A stretch of DNA of 64,000 bases from an uncultured bacterium (GTDB lineage Bacteria; Bacillota_I; Bacilli_A; RF39; UBA660). The notes under the pieces were generated by a model. It had not been told where the DNA came from. It worked only from the letters and a program-made list of their open reading frames with translations, and did not search any database. The stretch covers positions 90,296-154,295 of the forward strand of contig CAMNUE010000004.1 of assembly GCA_946560065.1 (NCBI GenBank), given 5' to 3'. The number at the start of each line of letters is the position of its first letter. Positions within the stretch are counted from its first letter, which is position 1. The position numbers and the translations under genes were made by a program. Of the stretch, positions 26,433 through 33,700 are shown piece by piece.

Positions 26433-26461
26433 AGGACAAATTTACTTTATTTTAATAGAAT
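26433..26461 (+). promoter_or_regulatory. Promoter of the Bce-type ABC genes
   Basis: AGGACA (26433-26438), 17-bp spacer, TAGAAT (26456-26461). The -35 is poor, in keeping with activation from the operator at 26398-26413. The start codon at 26486 follows AAGGAG. Confidence 0.6.
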
Positions 26462-26485
26462 TAATACAGAAAGGAGAAATATTAG

Positions 26486-27253
26486 ATGGAAAATATTTTA
26501 AAAATAGAAGGTATTGAGAAATACTATGGAAATAAATCTAGTTTAACTAAGGCTATAAATGATATTTCTTTTGAAGTTAAGAAGGGTGAATTTGTGGCGA
26601 TTATGGGAGCAAGTGGCTCTGGAAAAACTACCTTGCTTAATGTAATATCAACAATTGATAAAGTAACAGCAGGGCACATTTATGTAGGTGGTGAAGATAT
26701 TACTAAATTAAAAGGAAATAGTCTTAATAAGTTTAGAAGAGAGGAACTTGGTTTTATTTTTCAGGATTTTAATTTGCTTGATACACTGACAGCTTATGAA
26801 AATATTGCTTTGGCTTTGTCTATTCAAAATGTGGGTGTAAAAGAAATTGAAGAACGCATAAAAAAGGTTGCGAGAGAGTTAAATATTAAGGATATTTTAA
26901 ATAAGTATCCTTATCAAATGAGTGGTGGACAAAAACAGAGAGTGGCATCAGCAAGAGCAATTATTACTGATCCAAAGTTAATACTTGCGGATGAACCTAC
27001 TGGAGCGCTTGACTCGAAGTCAGCCAAGATGTTACTTGAAAGATTTAATCACTTGAATAGTGAACTTTCAGCAACAATTCTTATGGTTACACATGATGCT
27101 TTTACGGCAAGTTATGCAACTAGGGTTATTTTTATCAAGGATGGTAAGATTTTTAATGAAATTCGTCGTGGGGACAATTCAAGAAAAGAATTTTTTGATA
27201 AGATTATAGATGTTGTGACAATGCTTGGTGGTGACTTAAGCGATGCTCTTTAA
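26486..27253 (+). CDS. Bce-type ABC transporter ATP-binding protein (BceA-like)
   Basis: 255 residues, a single NBD: Walker A GASGSGKTT (about 40-48), Q-loop IFQDFNL, signature MSGGQKQRVASARA, Walker [13 protein letters not shown], switch MVTHD. Its last 11 bases overlap the permease gene, and it follows a two-component pair, so it is the ATPase of a BceAB transporter. These frees cell-wall lipid carriers from bacitracin-like or lantibiotic peptides and also signal to the kinase. Strong ribosome site AAAGGAG. Confidence 0.94.
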   Translation: MENILKIEGIEKYYGNKSSLTKAINDISFEVKKGEFVAIMGASGSGKTTLLNVISTIDKVTAGHIYVGGEDITKLKGNSLNKFRREELGFIFQDFNLLDTLTAYENIALALSIQNVGVKEIEERIKKVARELNIKDILNKYPYQMSGGQKQRVASARAIITDPKLILADEPTGALDSKSAKMLLERFNHLNSELSATILMVTHDAFTASYATRVIFIKDGKIFNEIRRGDNSRKEFFDKIIDVVTMLGGDLSDAL

Positions 27254-29312
27254 ATTATCTATTAAAAATATCACAAAGAGTATAAAAGATTATGCCATCT
27301 ACTTTTTTACTCTAATATTAGGTGTTGCGATATTTTATGTTTTTAACGCACTTGATTCACAGACGGTTATGCTTAATGTGTCAAAATCTACTCAGGAATT
27401 AATCGAACTTATGATGACGATGTTATCAGGAGTAAGTGTTTTTATTTCATTAATCTTAGGTTTTTTGATTATTTATGCTTCAAGGTTTTTAATGAAAAGG
27501 AGAAATAAGGAGTTTGGAATATATCTAACACTTGGAATGAGTAAAAGAAAAATTTCTTTAATTCTCTTTTTAGAGACATTAATTATTGGGTTCTTTTCCT
27601 TAATTGTGGGTCTTGGACTTGGTTTTGTTTTATCACAATTTATGAGTATATTGGTTGCTAATATGTTTGAAGCTGATTTTACTAGATTTGAGTTTATCTT
27701 TTCAGTTAAGGCTTCGATTAAGTGCTTAGTATATTTTGGAATTATGTACTTATTAGTGATGATTTTTAATACTATTAGTGTAAGTAAGTGTAAGCTTCTT
27801 GATTTATTACACGCTAATAAGAAATCAGAAGAAGTGAAGTTAAAAAATTCTTGGTTGTGTGTCATTATGTTTATTATCTCTTGTGGGGTTTTAGGGTATG
27901 CTTATTATCTTGTTACAGGAGGTATTGATAAGTTAAATGATGCTAAAGAGATATTAATTCCAATTGCTTTGGGGTGTATTTCAACATTTTTCATTTTTTG
28001 GTCTTTATCAGGACTTTTACTTAAAATGGTAAAGTCTATGAAAAAGCTATATTACAAAGGATTAAATAGTTTTACTTTGAGACAGTTTAGTAGCAAAATT
28101 AATACGACAGTTTTTTCAACAACAATTATTTGTTTAATGTTATTTGTAACTATTTGTGTTTTGTCTGCATGTTTAACTCTTAAGAATTCTATGAATGCTA
28201 ATATAAAAGAGTTAGCTCCAGTAGATGCGATGTTTACAGTTAATATGAATATGGATAAATACTATGATTATTATAAGAATTCTGGATATACTGATAATCA
28301 AATAAATAATTCTAATTATTCAGCGATAGAAACGTTTAAGATATTTAATTATGATATTACTGATAATTTAGAAGAGTATGTAGAAGCTAATACATATGCA
28401 ACTCCTGACTTGACACTTAACCATACATTAGGTTCGAAATTGGACACTATAAGACAGAGTTTTCCATTCTTAAGATATGATACAATGGAGACTATTATGA
28501 AGATAAGTGATTATAATAAAGTGGCAAAACTTTATGGTATAAAGGAGTATTCACTTAATAGTGATCAATACTTAATAGTCGCTGATTTTAAATCAATGGT
28601 TGAAGTTAGAAACATGGCATTAGAAAATAAAGAATCAATTAATTTATTTGGTTATACTTTAAAACCGAAATATAATTCATGCCAAGATGGTTTTTTAGAA
28701 ATGTCTAGTCAACATATAAATACTGGTATTATTGTAGTTCCTGATAAAGTAGTTGATGAAGACTATTTATATCATAATCATCTTATAGGTAATTATAATA
28801 CAACTGATAAAGAAGAGATTCAGAAGATAGAAGATAATATTAATGAACTTTCAAATGATTCAAATGCTAGTGATTATTTGCTTCCTAGTGGTTCTACTAA
28901 GTTATCTATAAAAGAAGCAACTGTTGGTTTATCTGCAATGGTAACATTCATTGGTTTGTATCTTGGAATTATTTTTCTAATTAGTAGTGCAGCTATACTT
29001 GCTTTAAAAGAATTATCAGAAAGTAGTGATAATAAAGAAAGGTTTAGAATGCTTAGAAGAATTGGTACAGATGAGAAATTAATCAATAAAGCTTTATTTA
29101 GACAAATTGCTATTTTCTTTCTTCTACCATTAATACTTGCTTTAATTCACTCTATATTTGGAATTATCTTTGCGGTTAATATTTTGGAAGTGTTTGGTAA
29201 TGAAAAATTATTGCCATCTATCGTAATGACTGCCATATTTATAGTAATTATCTATGGAGGGTATTTCTTAATTACTTATTTCTGTAGTAAGAATATAATC
29301 AAAGAGAGATAG
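27243..29312 (+). CDS. Bce-type ABC transporter permease (BceB-like)
   Basis: 689 residues, slightly longer than B. subtilis BceB (about 650). TM plan: one TM near 15-33, a pair at 58-82 and 103-135, further TMs near 150-260 and 285-305, an external domain of about 210 residues (about 315-540), and three final TMs (about 560-680). This is the 10-TM, single large loop design of BceB, with FtsX segments near the N-terminus (RRNKEFGIYLTLGMSKRKI) and near the C-terminus (FRMLRRIGTD). The external loop normally binds the peptide-lipid target. A 39-codon membrane-protein gene follows with a 1-nt gap. Confidence 0.93.
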   Translation: MLFKLSIKNITKSIKDYAIYFFTLILGVAIFYVFNALDSQTVMLNVSKSTQELIELMMTMLSGVSVFISLILGFLIIYASRFLMKRRNKEFGIYLTLGMSKRKISLILFLETLIIGFFSLIVGLGLGFVLSQFMSILVANMFEADFTRFEFIFSVKASIKCLVYFGIMYLLVMIFNTISVSKCKLLDLLHANKKSEEVKLKNSWLCVIMFIISCGVLGYAYYLVTGGIDKLNDAKEILIPIALGCISTFFIFWSLSGLLLKMVKSMKKLYYKGLNSFTLRQFSSKINTTVFSTTIICLMLFVTICVLSACLTLKNSMNANIKELAPVDAMFTVNMNMDKYYDYYKNSGYTDNQINNSNYSAIETFKIFNYDITDNLEEYVEANTYATPDLTLNHTLGSKLDTIRQSFPFLRYDTMETIMKISDYNKVAKLYGIKEYSLNSDQYLIVADFKSMVEVRNMALENKESINLFGYTLKPKYNSCQDGFLEMSSQHINTGIIVVPDKVVDEDYLYHNHLIGNYNTTDKEEIQKIEDNINELSNDSNASDYLLPSGSTKLSIKEATVGLSAMVTFIGLYLGIIFLISSAAILALKELSESSDNKERFRMLRRIGTDEKLINKALFRQIAIFFLLPLILALIHSIFGIIFAVNILEVFGNEKLLPSIVMTAIFIVIIYGGYFLITYFCSKNIIKER

Positions 29313-29313
29313 T

Positions 29314-29433
29314 ATGTTAGTATTAGCTAGTTTTTTTAAAAATAATTGGATTTGGCTTTTTCTACCATTAATATTATTTGAAGTTATATTTATTGTGATT
29401 GCAGTTATTAAAGGAAGAAACGAGAAGGATTAG
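29314..29433 (+). CDS. Tiny single-TM protein coupled to the Bce permease
   Basis: 39 residues (begins MLVLASFFKNNWIW, ends AVIKGRNEKD) with one TM of about 22 residues and a charged C-terminal tail. The ATG lies one base after the permease stop and before the operon terminator, so it is translationally coupled. Small proteins after Bce-type genes are known in one case that I recall, VraH of the S. aureus VraDE system, which is needed for function; sequence similarity to VraH is not evident, so the analogy is only positional. Confidence 0.65.
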   Translation: MLVLASFFKNNWIWLFLPLILFEVIFIVIAVIKGRNEKD

Positions 29434-29450
29434 TTGGACTAGTCCTTTTT
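29426..29450 (+). terminator. Terminator of the Bce-type operon
   Basis: AGGATTAGT (29426-29434) pairs with ACTAGTCCT (29438-29446; one G-T) around TGG, followed by TTTT. The stop codon of the small protein is inside the stem. Confidence 0.85.
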
Positions 29451-29500
29451 ATGTGATTTTTAGAGTGAAGTAAACTATTTATTTTGATAAAATTATTAAT

Positions 29501-29725
29501 TTGGAAAAGTCATTAAAGAATAGTAAAACATGGAAATTATTCTCAAAAATTAATCCCGATTTAAAAGAACTAATGCTAAAAATTATGACCCAAGAGGAGA
29601 GTTCTTATATTTCTATATATAATGGTACGATAAAGAAATATGATGTATATGCAATGAAGTATTATTTGGATGATAAAACTTTAGAGATACATCAGTATGG
29701 TGACTATAATTCCAATAATGCTTAA
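29501..29725 (+). pseudogene. Possible decayed gene fragment
   Basis: A 74-codon open stretch that would start at TTG 29501 without a ribosome site. The translated text has ordinary globular composition (SYISIYNGTIKKYDVYAMKYY) rather than random AT-rich sequence, but no start, no promoter directly upstream and no known family. It may be the 3' part of a lost gene between the Bce operon terminator and the toxin-antitoxin-like locus. Confidence 0.35.
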
Positions 29726-29933
29726 TATATGAAATTTATTATAAAATTGAATCTAATAGAAAGGTTTTGTAAATACACTAAAAATGTTCAAATATAAGTT
29801 ACTATGTTTTTGTTAGTGGTAGAAATAGGTAATTGAAGTATGAAAGTAATAATTTTAGTTTTAATTTCATTATTGTTTTATTTAATAGATGTAAAGTTTC
29901 TTGGTAAAATTAATTATTTGTTAATTATTTATC

Positions 29934-29962
29934 TTGAAATAAGATATATAAAATATTATAAT
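29934..29962 (+). promoter_or_regulatory. Promoter of the putative antisense RNA
   Basis: TTGAAA (29934-29939), 17-bp spacer, TATAAT (29957-29962). A near-consensus promoter with no protein gene downstream; it would start an RNA at about 29969. Confidence 0.78.
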
Positions 29963-29968
29963 CTATTT

Positions 29969-30057
29969 ATGGAGAGTCTTAGTAAAAAAAGACATATTTG
30001 TAATGGCCAAATACTCCATGTGGGTTTGCACCTGAATGAAAATTCAAGTGCTTTTTC
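29969..30057 (+). ncRNA. Putative antisense RNA antitoxin
   Basis: About 88 nt from the promoter at 29934 to a terminator: GCAC-C-TGAAT (30028-30037) and ATTCA-A-GTGC (30042-30051) form a 10-bp stem with one mismatch and a GAAA loop, then TTTTTC. No ORF of use. It converges on the 24-residue peptide gene and overlaps the 3' part of its mRNA. Bases 29975-29998 (AGTCTTAGTAAAAAAA then GACATATT) repeat, in direct orientation, 30108-30136, the complement of the peptide's start codon and codons 5-10. The RNA can therefore pair at the translation start as well as along the shared 3' region. Function as antitoxin is inference. Confidence 0.65.
29984..30014 (-). terminator. Probable terminator of the toxin-like mRNA
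   Basis: On the minus strand, GTATTTG and CAAATAT enclose GCCATTA, followed by GTC and seven T. The stem is AT-rich (7 bp with one G-T), so it is weaker than its neighbours. It would give a peptide mRNA of about 220 nt ending inside the antisense gene. Confidence 0.5.
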
Positions 30058-30058
30058 T

Positions 30059-30133
30059 TTATCTAAATAGTAATGCTATTATGATGAAGATTAATAATAT
30101 AACTATAAGTCTTAGAAAAAACTTTTCAGTCAT
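30059..30133 (-). CDS. 24-residue hydrophobic peptide, candidate type I toxin
   Basis: Begins MTEKFFLRL, then a 13-residue run of Ile/Val/Leu/Phe, ending ALLFR: one short TM helix with basic residues at both ends. The ribosome site GGAAGGTGGTGG lies 5-7 nt before ATG 30133. Promoter TTTACA-17-TTTAAT at 30209-30237 gives a ~70-nt leader. The leader has an 11-bp hairpin just before the ribosome site (30143-30170; loop GGAGTT). The antisense RNA at 29969 overlaps its 3' end and repeats its start region. Size, hydrophobicity and layout are those of membrane-acting type I toxins, but the Fst/Ldr motif (P-x-x-x-G and acidic tail) is absent, so the family is unknown to me. Confidence 0.65.
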   Translation of the reverse strand: MTEKFFLRLIVILLIFIIIALLFR

Positions 30134-30142
30134 ATTACCACC

Positions 30143-30170
30143 ACCTTCCATAAACCAGAACTCCCTGATT
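30143..30170 (-). promoter_or_regulatory. Leader hairpin before the toxin-like ribosome site
   Basis: In the mRNA sense, CCATTAATCAG pairs with CTGGTTTATGG (11 positions, one mismatch, one G-U) around GGAGTT. It abuts the AAGGTGGTGG ribosome site. Leader helices in this place are known from Fst RNA I. Confidence 0.6.
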
Positions 30171-30208
30171 AATGGCATGGAACATTTGGTACAAATATGT
30201 CAACTGGT

Positions 30209-30237
30209 ATTAAAGCATGAAAGTAATTGTTTGTAAA
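30209..30237 (-). promoter_or_regulatory. Promoter of the toxin-like gene
   Basis: On the minus strand: TTTACA (30237-30232), 17-bp spacer, TTTAAT (30214-30209). The predicted start site, about 30202, coincides with the outer end of the inverted-repeat arm. Confidence 0.65.
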
Positions 30238-30352
30238 ATTAAGTTTTTTAACAATTGTTTTAAGAATATGGTTGTATTTTTAATATTTCCTATAAAGAAA
30301 AACTGTTTTTCACTTATTTTATTGAGGCTATTTGTTTATTAGCAATGGTTTG

Positions 30353-30375
30353 GAGTAACTCGGTTACTCTTTTTA
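30353..30375 (+). terminator. Terminator without an assigned gene
   Basis: GAGTAAC (30353-30359) and GTTACTC (30363-30369) around TCG, then TTTTT. No gene lies between the toxin-like promoter and this hairpin on the plus strand; it either ends an unseen small RNA or insulates the GntR operon. Confidence 0.8.
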
Positions 30376-30377
30376 TA

Positions 30378-30413
30378 TTGACTAATGTAATATAGTGTTA
30401 TATACTGTTATAT
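30378..30413 (+). promoter_or_regulatory. Promoter and probable operator of the GntR/ABC operon
   Basis: TTGACT (30378-30383), 17-bp spacer, TATACT (30401-30406). GTTATAT occurs at 30397-30403 and 30407-30413, a 10-bp direct repeat over the -10, and AGT-N7-ACT is a dyad in the same place. Autorepression by the GntR protein is likely. Confidence 0.75.
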
Positions 30414-30428
30414 GTCAGGAGGATTCTT

Positions 30429-30806
30429 ATGAAAATGATTATAAGTAATAGTAGTTCTATACCGATATATGAACAAATAAAAAATTCAATTATAGAACAA
30501 ATTATGAATGGAGAATTACTAGAAGATGAAGCTTTACCTTCGATTAGAACTTTAGCTCATGATATAAAAATTAGTATAATGACGATTAAGAAAGCTTATG
30601 ATGAATTAGAAAGTGAAGGGTATATTGTTTCTCGTCAAGGAAAAGGTACATTTGTAGCTCCTAAGAATACAGAACTGGCGAGAGAATCAGCTAGAAAAGA
30701 AATTGAAGAATATGTTTCAAAAATTGTTGATCTTGCGATTAAATATGAGGTTGAGAAGGACGAGATTATTGATGTTTTAAATATATTATATGGGAGAGAT
30801 GATTAA
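30429..30806 (+). CDS. GntR-family regulator, YtrA subfamily
   Basis: 125 residues with AGGAGG before ATG 30429. The winged helix covers 10-75 (PIYEQIKNSIIEQIMNGEL, then LPSIRTLAHDI and SRQGKGTFVA), and only a ~50-residue helical tail follows, which is the short YtrA-type architecture rather than FadR/HutC. YtrA-type proteins repress neighbouring ABC transporter genes and respond to wall-active antibiotics. Its stop overlaps the next start by one base. It most probably controls the promoter at 30378. Confidence 0.92.
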   Translation: MKMIISNSSSIPIYEQIKNSIIEQIMNGELLEDEALPSIRTLAHDIKISIMTIKKAYDELESEGYIVSRQGKGTFVAPKNTELARESARKEIEEYVSKIVDLAIKYEVEKDEIIDVLNILYGRDD

Positions 30807-31666
30807 TGGATATGATGGCAATTGATATTAAAGATTTAAAAAAGAAGTATAGTGATTTCGAACTTGGTAGTATTGATTTAGAAATACCAAGAGGTATCAT
30901 TGTAGGTCTTATTGGTGAGAATGGTGCGGGTAAGACTACTTTAATTAAATCAATTTTAAATATAATAAATAAAGATACTGGAACAATTAAAATATTTGGG
31001 AAAGATTATAAAGAGTTTGAAACTGAAATTAAAGAAGATATAGGTGTTGTTTTGGATGAAGAGTTTTTCCCAGAACTTTTATGTGCTAGAGATATAAATT
31101 TAGTAATGAAAGATATTTATAAGAATTGGGATAGAAAATTATTTTATAAGTATTTGACTGATTTTCAAATAAAAGATAATCAAGCTATAAAAACATTATC
31201 TAAAGGGATGAAGAAAAAACTTGAGATAGCAACAGCACTTGCACATCATCCTAAATTATTAATATTAGACGAACCTACTAGTGGACTTGATCCTGTTGTT
31301 AGGGGAGAAGTTCTAGATATTTTTATGGACTTTTTGAAAGATGAAGAGAACACAGTTTTATTATCGACACATATTACTAGTGATTTAGAGCATATTGCAG
31401 ATAGAATTGTTTTTATTGATAAGGGTTGTAAGGTATTGGATAAGGATAGAGAAGAGTTATTTGATAACTATGGTATTCTTAGATGTGATAATGAATCTTT
31501 GGGAAAAATTAATCAAGAAGATATTGTTTCATATAAGAAAAATAAATATGATGTGTCAGTACTTGTGAATGATATTAAGAAATGTAGAAAGAAATATAAT
31601 GATTTTGTGATTGATAAAATTACTTTAGAAGAATTGATGGTTCTTATGATTAAAGGAGGTAAGTAG
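30806..31666 (+). CDS. ABC transporter ATP-binding protein (YtrB/BcrA-like)
   Basis: 286 residues: Walker A GENGAGKTT (about 38-46), a Q-loop region, the degenerate signature LSKGMKKKLEIATAL, Walker B LLILDEPTSGLDP, switch LLSTH, and a C-terminal ~70-residue extension usual in drug/peptide exporter ATPases. It starts on the last base of the GntR stop codon and is followed without gap by the permease. Likely energises an ABC-2 exporter involved in envelope stress; substrate unknown. Confidence 0.93.
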   Translation: MDMMAIDIKDLKKKYSDFELGSIDLEIPRGIIVGLIGENGAGKTTLIKSILNIINKDTGTIKIFGKDYKEFETEIKEDIGVVLDEEFFPELLCARDINLVMKDIYKNWDRKLFYKYLTDFQIKDNQAIKTLSKGMKKKLEIATALAHHPKLLILDEPTSGLDPVVRGEVLDIFMDFLKDEENTVLLSTHITSDLEHIADRIVFIDKGCKVLDKDREELFDNYGILRCDNESLGKINQEDIVSYKKNKYDVSVLVNDIKKCRKKYNDFVIDKITLEELMVLMIKGGK

Positions 31667-32293
31667 ATGTTAGGCTTTGTTAAGAAAGATTTATTATTAG
31701 TTAAAAATAATTTTAAGAATATTTTAATAGCTTTAGTAATTTATGCTTTATTTATAATTACTAATGAAATGGACGCTTCTTTTATAATACCTTTTATGAT
31801 GTTTATGGCTATTGTTTCAACATTTAGCTATGATGATTATAATAAATGGAATACATATGCAGTGACACTACCTGGTGGGAGGAAAAATGTAGTTAAAGGT
31901 AAATATATGGTTACTATTATATTGATTTTAGGAGTTTCTATTTTAGGACTGATATTATCACTTACTTTTTCTGGATTAATGGGAAATTTTGATTTAGAAT
32001 ATACATTATCTTCATGTTTAGGATATTTTGCAGCAATAATTTTTATGATTTCAGTTTTATACCCAATAATTTTTAAATATGGTTCAGAGAAAGGAAGAAT
32101 TGCGATGTTTATACTTTCACTTTTGTTTATTGCAATCGTTGGAATTGTTTCTAAATTTAAATTTAAATTCTCTAAAGAATTTCTTGTTTTCTTTGATAAT
32201 TATGGTTTATTTATTGTTTTGGGAATTGTAATTTTGCTGTTTATTGCTTCTTATTTTATTTCTTTAAGAATATATAAGAAGAAGGAATTTTAG
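31667..32293 (+). CDS. ABC-2 type transporter permease
   Basis: 208 residues with AGGAGG, start directly after the ATPase stop. Six hydrophobic segments (about 17-35, 40-60, 81-105, 118-142, 145-165, 178-200), no large external loop, as in ABC2_membrane_5 permeases of GntR-YtrB operons. Forms the membrane channel for the ATPase at 30806. A terminator at 32379 ends the operon after about 85 nt of sequence without a gene. Confidence 0.88.
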   Translation: MLGFVKKDLLLVKNNFKNILIALVIYALFIITNEMDASFIIPFMMFMAIVSTFSYDDYNKWNTYAVTLPGGRKNVVKGKYMVTIILILGVSILGLILSLTFSGLMGNFDLEYTLSSCLGYFAAIIFMISVLYPIIFKYGSEKGRIAMFILSLLFIAIVGIVSKFKFKFSKEFLVFFDNYGLFIVLGIVILLFIASYFISLRIYKKKEF

Positions 32294-32378
32294 TGAGTTA
32301 TATGTTTGAATATTTTATGATGGCGAATGGATTTTCTATTTAATTATATAGTGGTAAGAAAAATAAATAAAAATTTAT

Positions 32379-32416
32379 AGGACTTTTGATTATACTTGAA
32401 AAAAGTCCTTTTTTGT
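32379..32416 (+). terminator. Rho-independent terminator
   Basis: AGGACTTTT (32379-32387) pairs with AAAAGTCCT (32401-32409), followed by TTTTTTT. The -35 of the next promoter lies inside its loop and stem. Confidence 0.85.
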
Positions 32417-32424
32417 GGTATAAT
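32396..32424 (+). promoter_or_regulatory. Promoter of the ATP-grasp gene
   Basis: TTGAAA (32396-32401), 17-bp spacer, TATAAT (32419-32424) with an extended TGG. Overlaps the upstream terminator. Confidence 0.8.
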
Positions 32425-32449
32425 TTGTCTAATTTAAAGGGGGATATTT

Positions 32450-33700
32450 ATGAATTTAACAGTGTTGCCAGAACGCGCTGGACAAGAAGTTTATATTGAT
32501 CAAGATTGGATTAATGCAAAGGATGAGGCCGGATTTTATTTCTTTATGTCTGAAGATATAGAAACACCAGGTAAAAGAGAAAGAAGAGAGGTTGTAAATC
32601 GCTTAATTGATTTAGGATATAATGTTATTACTGATAGTAGTATGGTTACTGATGATACTTTCTTTTTAACACCTTGTCTAGATAAACATATTAATAAAAC
32701 TAGAGATGACTATGTTTCTAAGAAAACTAAGAAGATAAAGGATAGTTTGGAGACAACTAATGTTTCTGAACCACTTTCTTTTGATTTTGCTGACGAAGAG
32801 TTTCCCAAAGTTTTACCTGAATTACCTTTTGTTTTGAAGAATACAGGAGAAGATGGCGGAATTGATAAGGTTTTGATAAGTACAGAGGAACAGTTAGAGA
32901 TTTTTAAAAGATTTTATGAAGAAATTAATGATTATAGTTTTAAGGAAGCAATTATAAGAACGAAAAGACAATGGGGATTGGGTGATGATGTAGTATTTAA
33001 TGAAGATGGTACTTCTAATTGTCCGATTTCTATTAGTCGTATTGATTATAAGAAGAGAATGCATGATGATTTTGTTATGCAGGAGTTTATCGATACTCCT
33101 ACAAAGTATAATACGACTTTAAGAGTAGTTGCATCTTCATCTCTTGATATATTTGGAGCTAGTCTTAAATATGCTTGTCCAGAAGAGATGGAAAAAGAAG
33201 GCTTTTATGGATTAGTGGATAGATATTTACAAGATTCTGAATCACCTTATTATTTAGGAAGTAAAAGTATTATTTCAAATACCGTTGCTGGTGGAAATAG
33301 CATTTTGTTAGAGAAAATTGCTTATACAGAGGTTGAACAGAAAGTGTTGAAGGTTCATGGGATTGATCCTGGAGATGCGGCTATTCCAAAAGATGTAGTT
33401 GATGCGGCACTTGCGATAATGAGTAATTGTCGTCGTGAAATTGGTGCAATAAGCGGAATTGATTTTATATATGATAAAAAGACTCAAACTTGGAAGTATT
33501 TAGAGCAGCAAGAATATCCAATGATGAATACATATTGTGAAGCATGGCATTTACCTTATGTTACTGATAAAAACGATATTCAAGGTTTTATGGATACTCA
33601 GCGTCGTGCAGACATTGATGCGAGACTTAGAGCTTTAGCATTAACTGTTATGAGAAAGAATGTTTTAGATTGTAGTGAAAAGAAAATTATTAAAAAGTAG
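32450..33700 (+). CDS. ATP-grasp-like protein of unknown function
   Basis: 416 residues with AAAGGGGG before the ATG. The middle and C-terminal parts read like an ATP-grasp fold: PFVLKNTGEDGGIDKVLI (about 127-144) resembles the lysine/glycine-rich strand-loop, FVMQEFIDTPTKYNTTLRVV the hinge Glu, and GISGIDFIYD...LEQQEYPMMN the C-terminal metal-binding Asp/Glu/Asn. ATP-grasp enzymes ligate a carboxylate to an amine or thiol via acyl-phosphate. There is no companion gene to indicate substrates. Single-gene transcript with a consensus promoter, so probably well expressed. Confidence 0.6.
   Translation: MNLTVLPERAGQEVYIDQDWINAKDEAGFYFFMSEDIETPGKRERREVVNRLIDLGYNVITDSSMVTDDTFFLTPCLDKHINKTRDDYVSKKTKKIKDSLETTNVSEPLSFDFADEEFPKVLPELPFVLKNTGEDGGIDKVLISTEEQLEIFKRFYEEINDYSFKEAIIRTKRQWGLGDDVVFNEDGTSNCPISISRIDYKKRMHDDFVMQEFIDTPTKYNTTLRVVASSSLDIFGASLKYACPEEMEKEGFYGLVDRYLQDSESPYYLGSKSIISNTVAGGNSILLEKIAYTEVEQKVLKVHGIDPGDAAIPKDVVDAALAIMSNCRREIGAISGIDFIYDKKTQTWKYLEQQEYPMMNTYCEAWHLPYVTDKNDIQGFMDTQRRADIDARLRALALTVMRKNVLDCSEKKIIKK

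Larger units (their letters stand above)
29975..30136 (+). repeat. Direct repeat pair giving antisense complementarity
   Basis: Unit 1 at 29975-29998: AGTCTTAG, T, A-run, GACATATT. Unit 2 at 30108-30136: AGTCTTAG, AAAAAA, CTTTTC, AGTCATATT. They differ by one inserted T, a 6-nt insertion and one substitution. Because the two transcripts run in opposite directions, a direct repeat in DNA makes the RNAs complementary. Unit 2 covers the peptide's AATATG start region. Confidence 0.75.
29991..30201. repeat. Inverted repeat bracketing the toxin-like transcript
   Basis: Left arm 29991-30020 begins GACATATTTGTA and ends CCAAATACTCCATG; right arm 30176-30201 is its inverse (CATGGAACATTTGG, TACAAATATGTC). 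The arms pair over 26 bp with a 4-nt bulge (ATGG) and two positions that are still G-U pairs. The right arm is the first ~25 nt of the predicted mRNA, the left arm is its 3' end, so the ends of the mRNA can pair. Confidence 0.75.
29434..30428. other. Gene-poor interval between two resistance operons
   Basis: About 1 kb without an ordinary gene. It contains the fragment at 29501, the toxin-antitoxin-like locus at 29934-30237, a terminator at 30353-30375 with no visible gene in front of it, and the GntR-operon promoter. A 76-codon hydrophobic ORF at 29840 overlaps the antisense-RNA promoter and lacks a ribosome site. Confidence 0.7.

Noticed and set aside
29840..30070. 76-codon hydrophobic plus-strand ORF
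   Set aside because: No ribosome site, contains the antisense-RNA promoter and runs through its terminator hairpin; better explained as a chance ORF.
30059..30133. Assigning the small peptide to the Fst/Ldr toxin family
   Set aside because: Length and layout fit, but the Pro-x3-Gly core and acidic tail of Fst are absent; kept as unassigned.
30036..30236. 66-codon plus-strand ORF opposite the small peptide
   Set aside because: Begins within the terminator hairpin, lacks a ribosome site and lies antisense to the better-supported minus-strand peptide gene and its promoter.
32294..32340. 13-codon ORF after the ABC-2 permease
   Set aside because: Too short, with no ribosome site.
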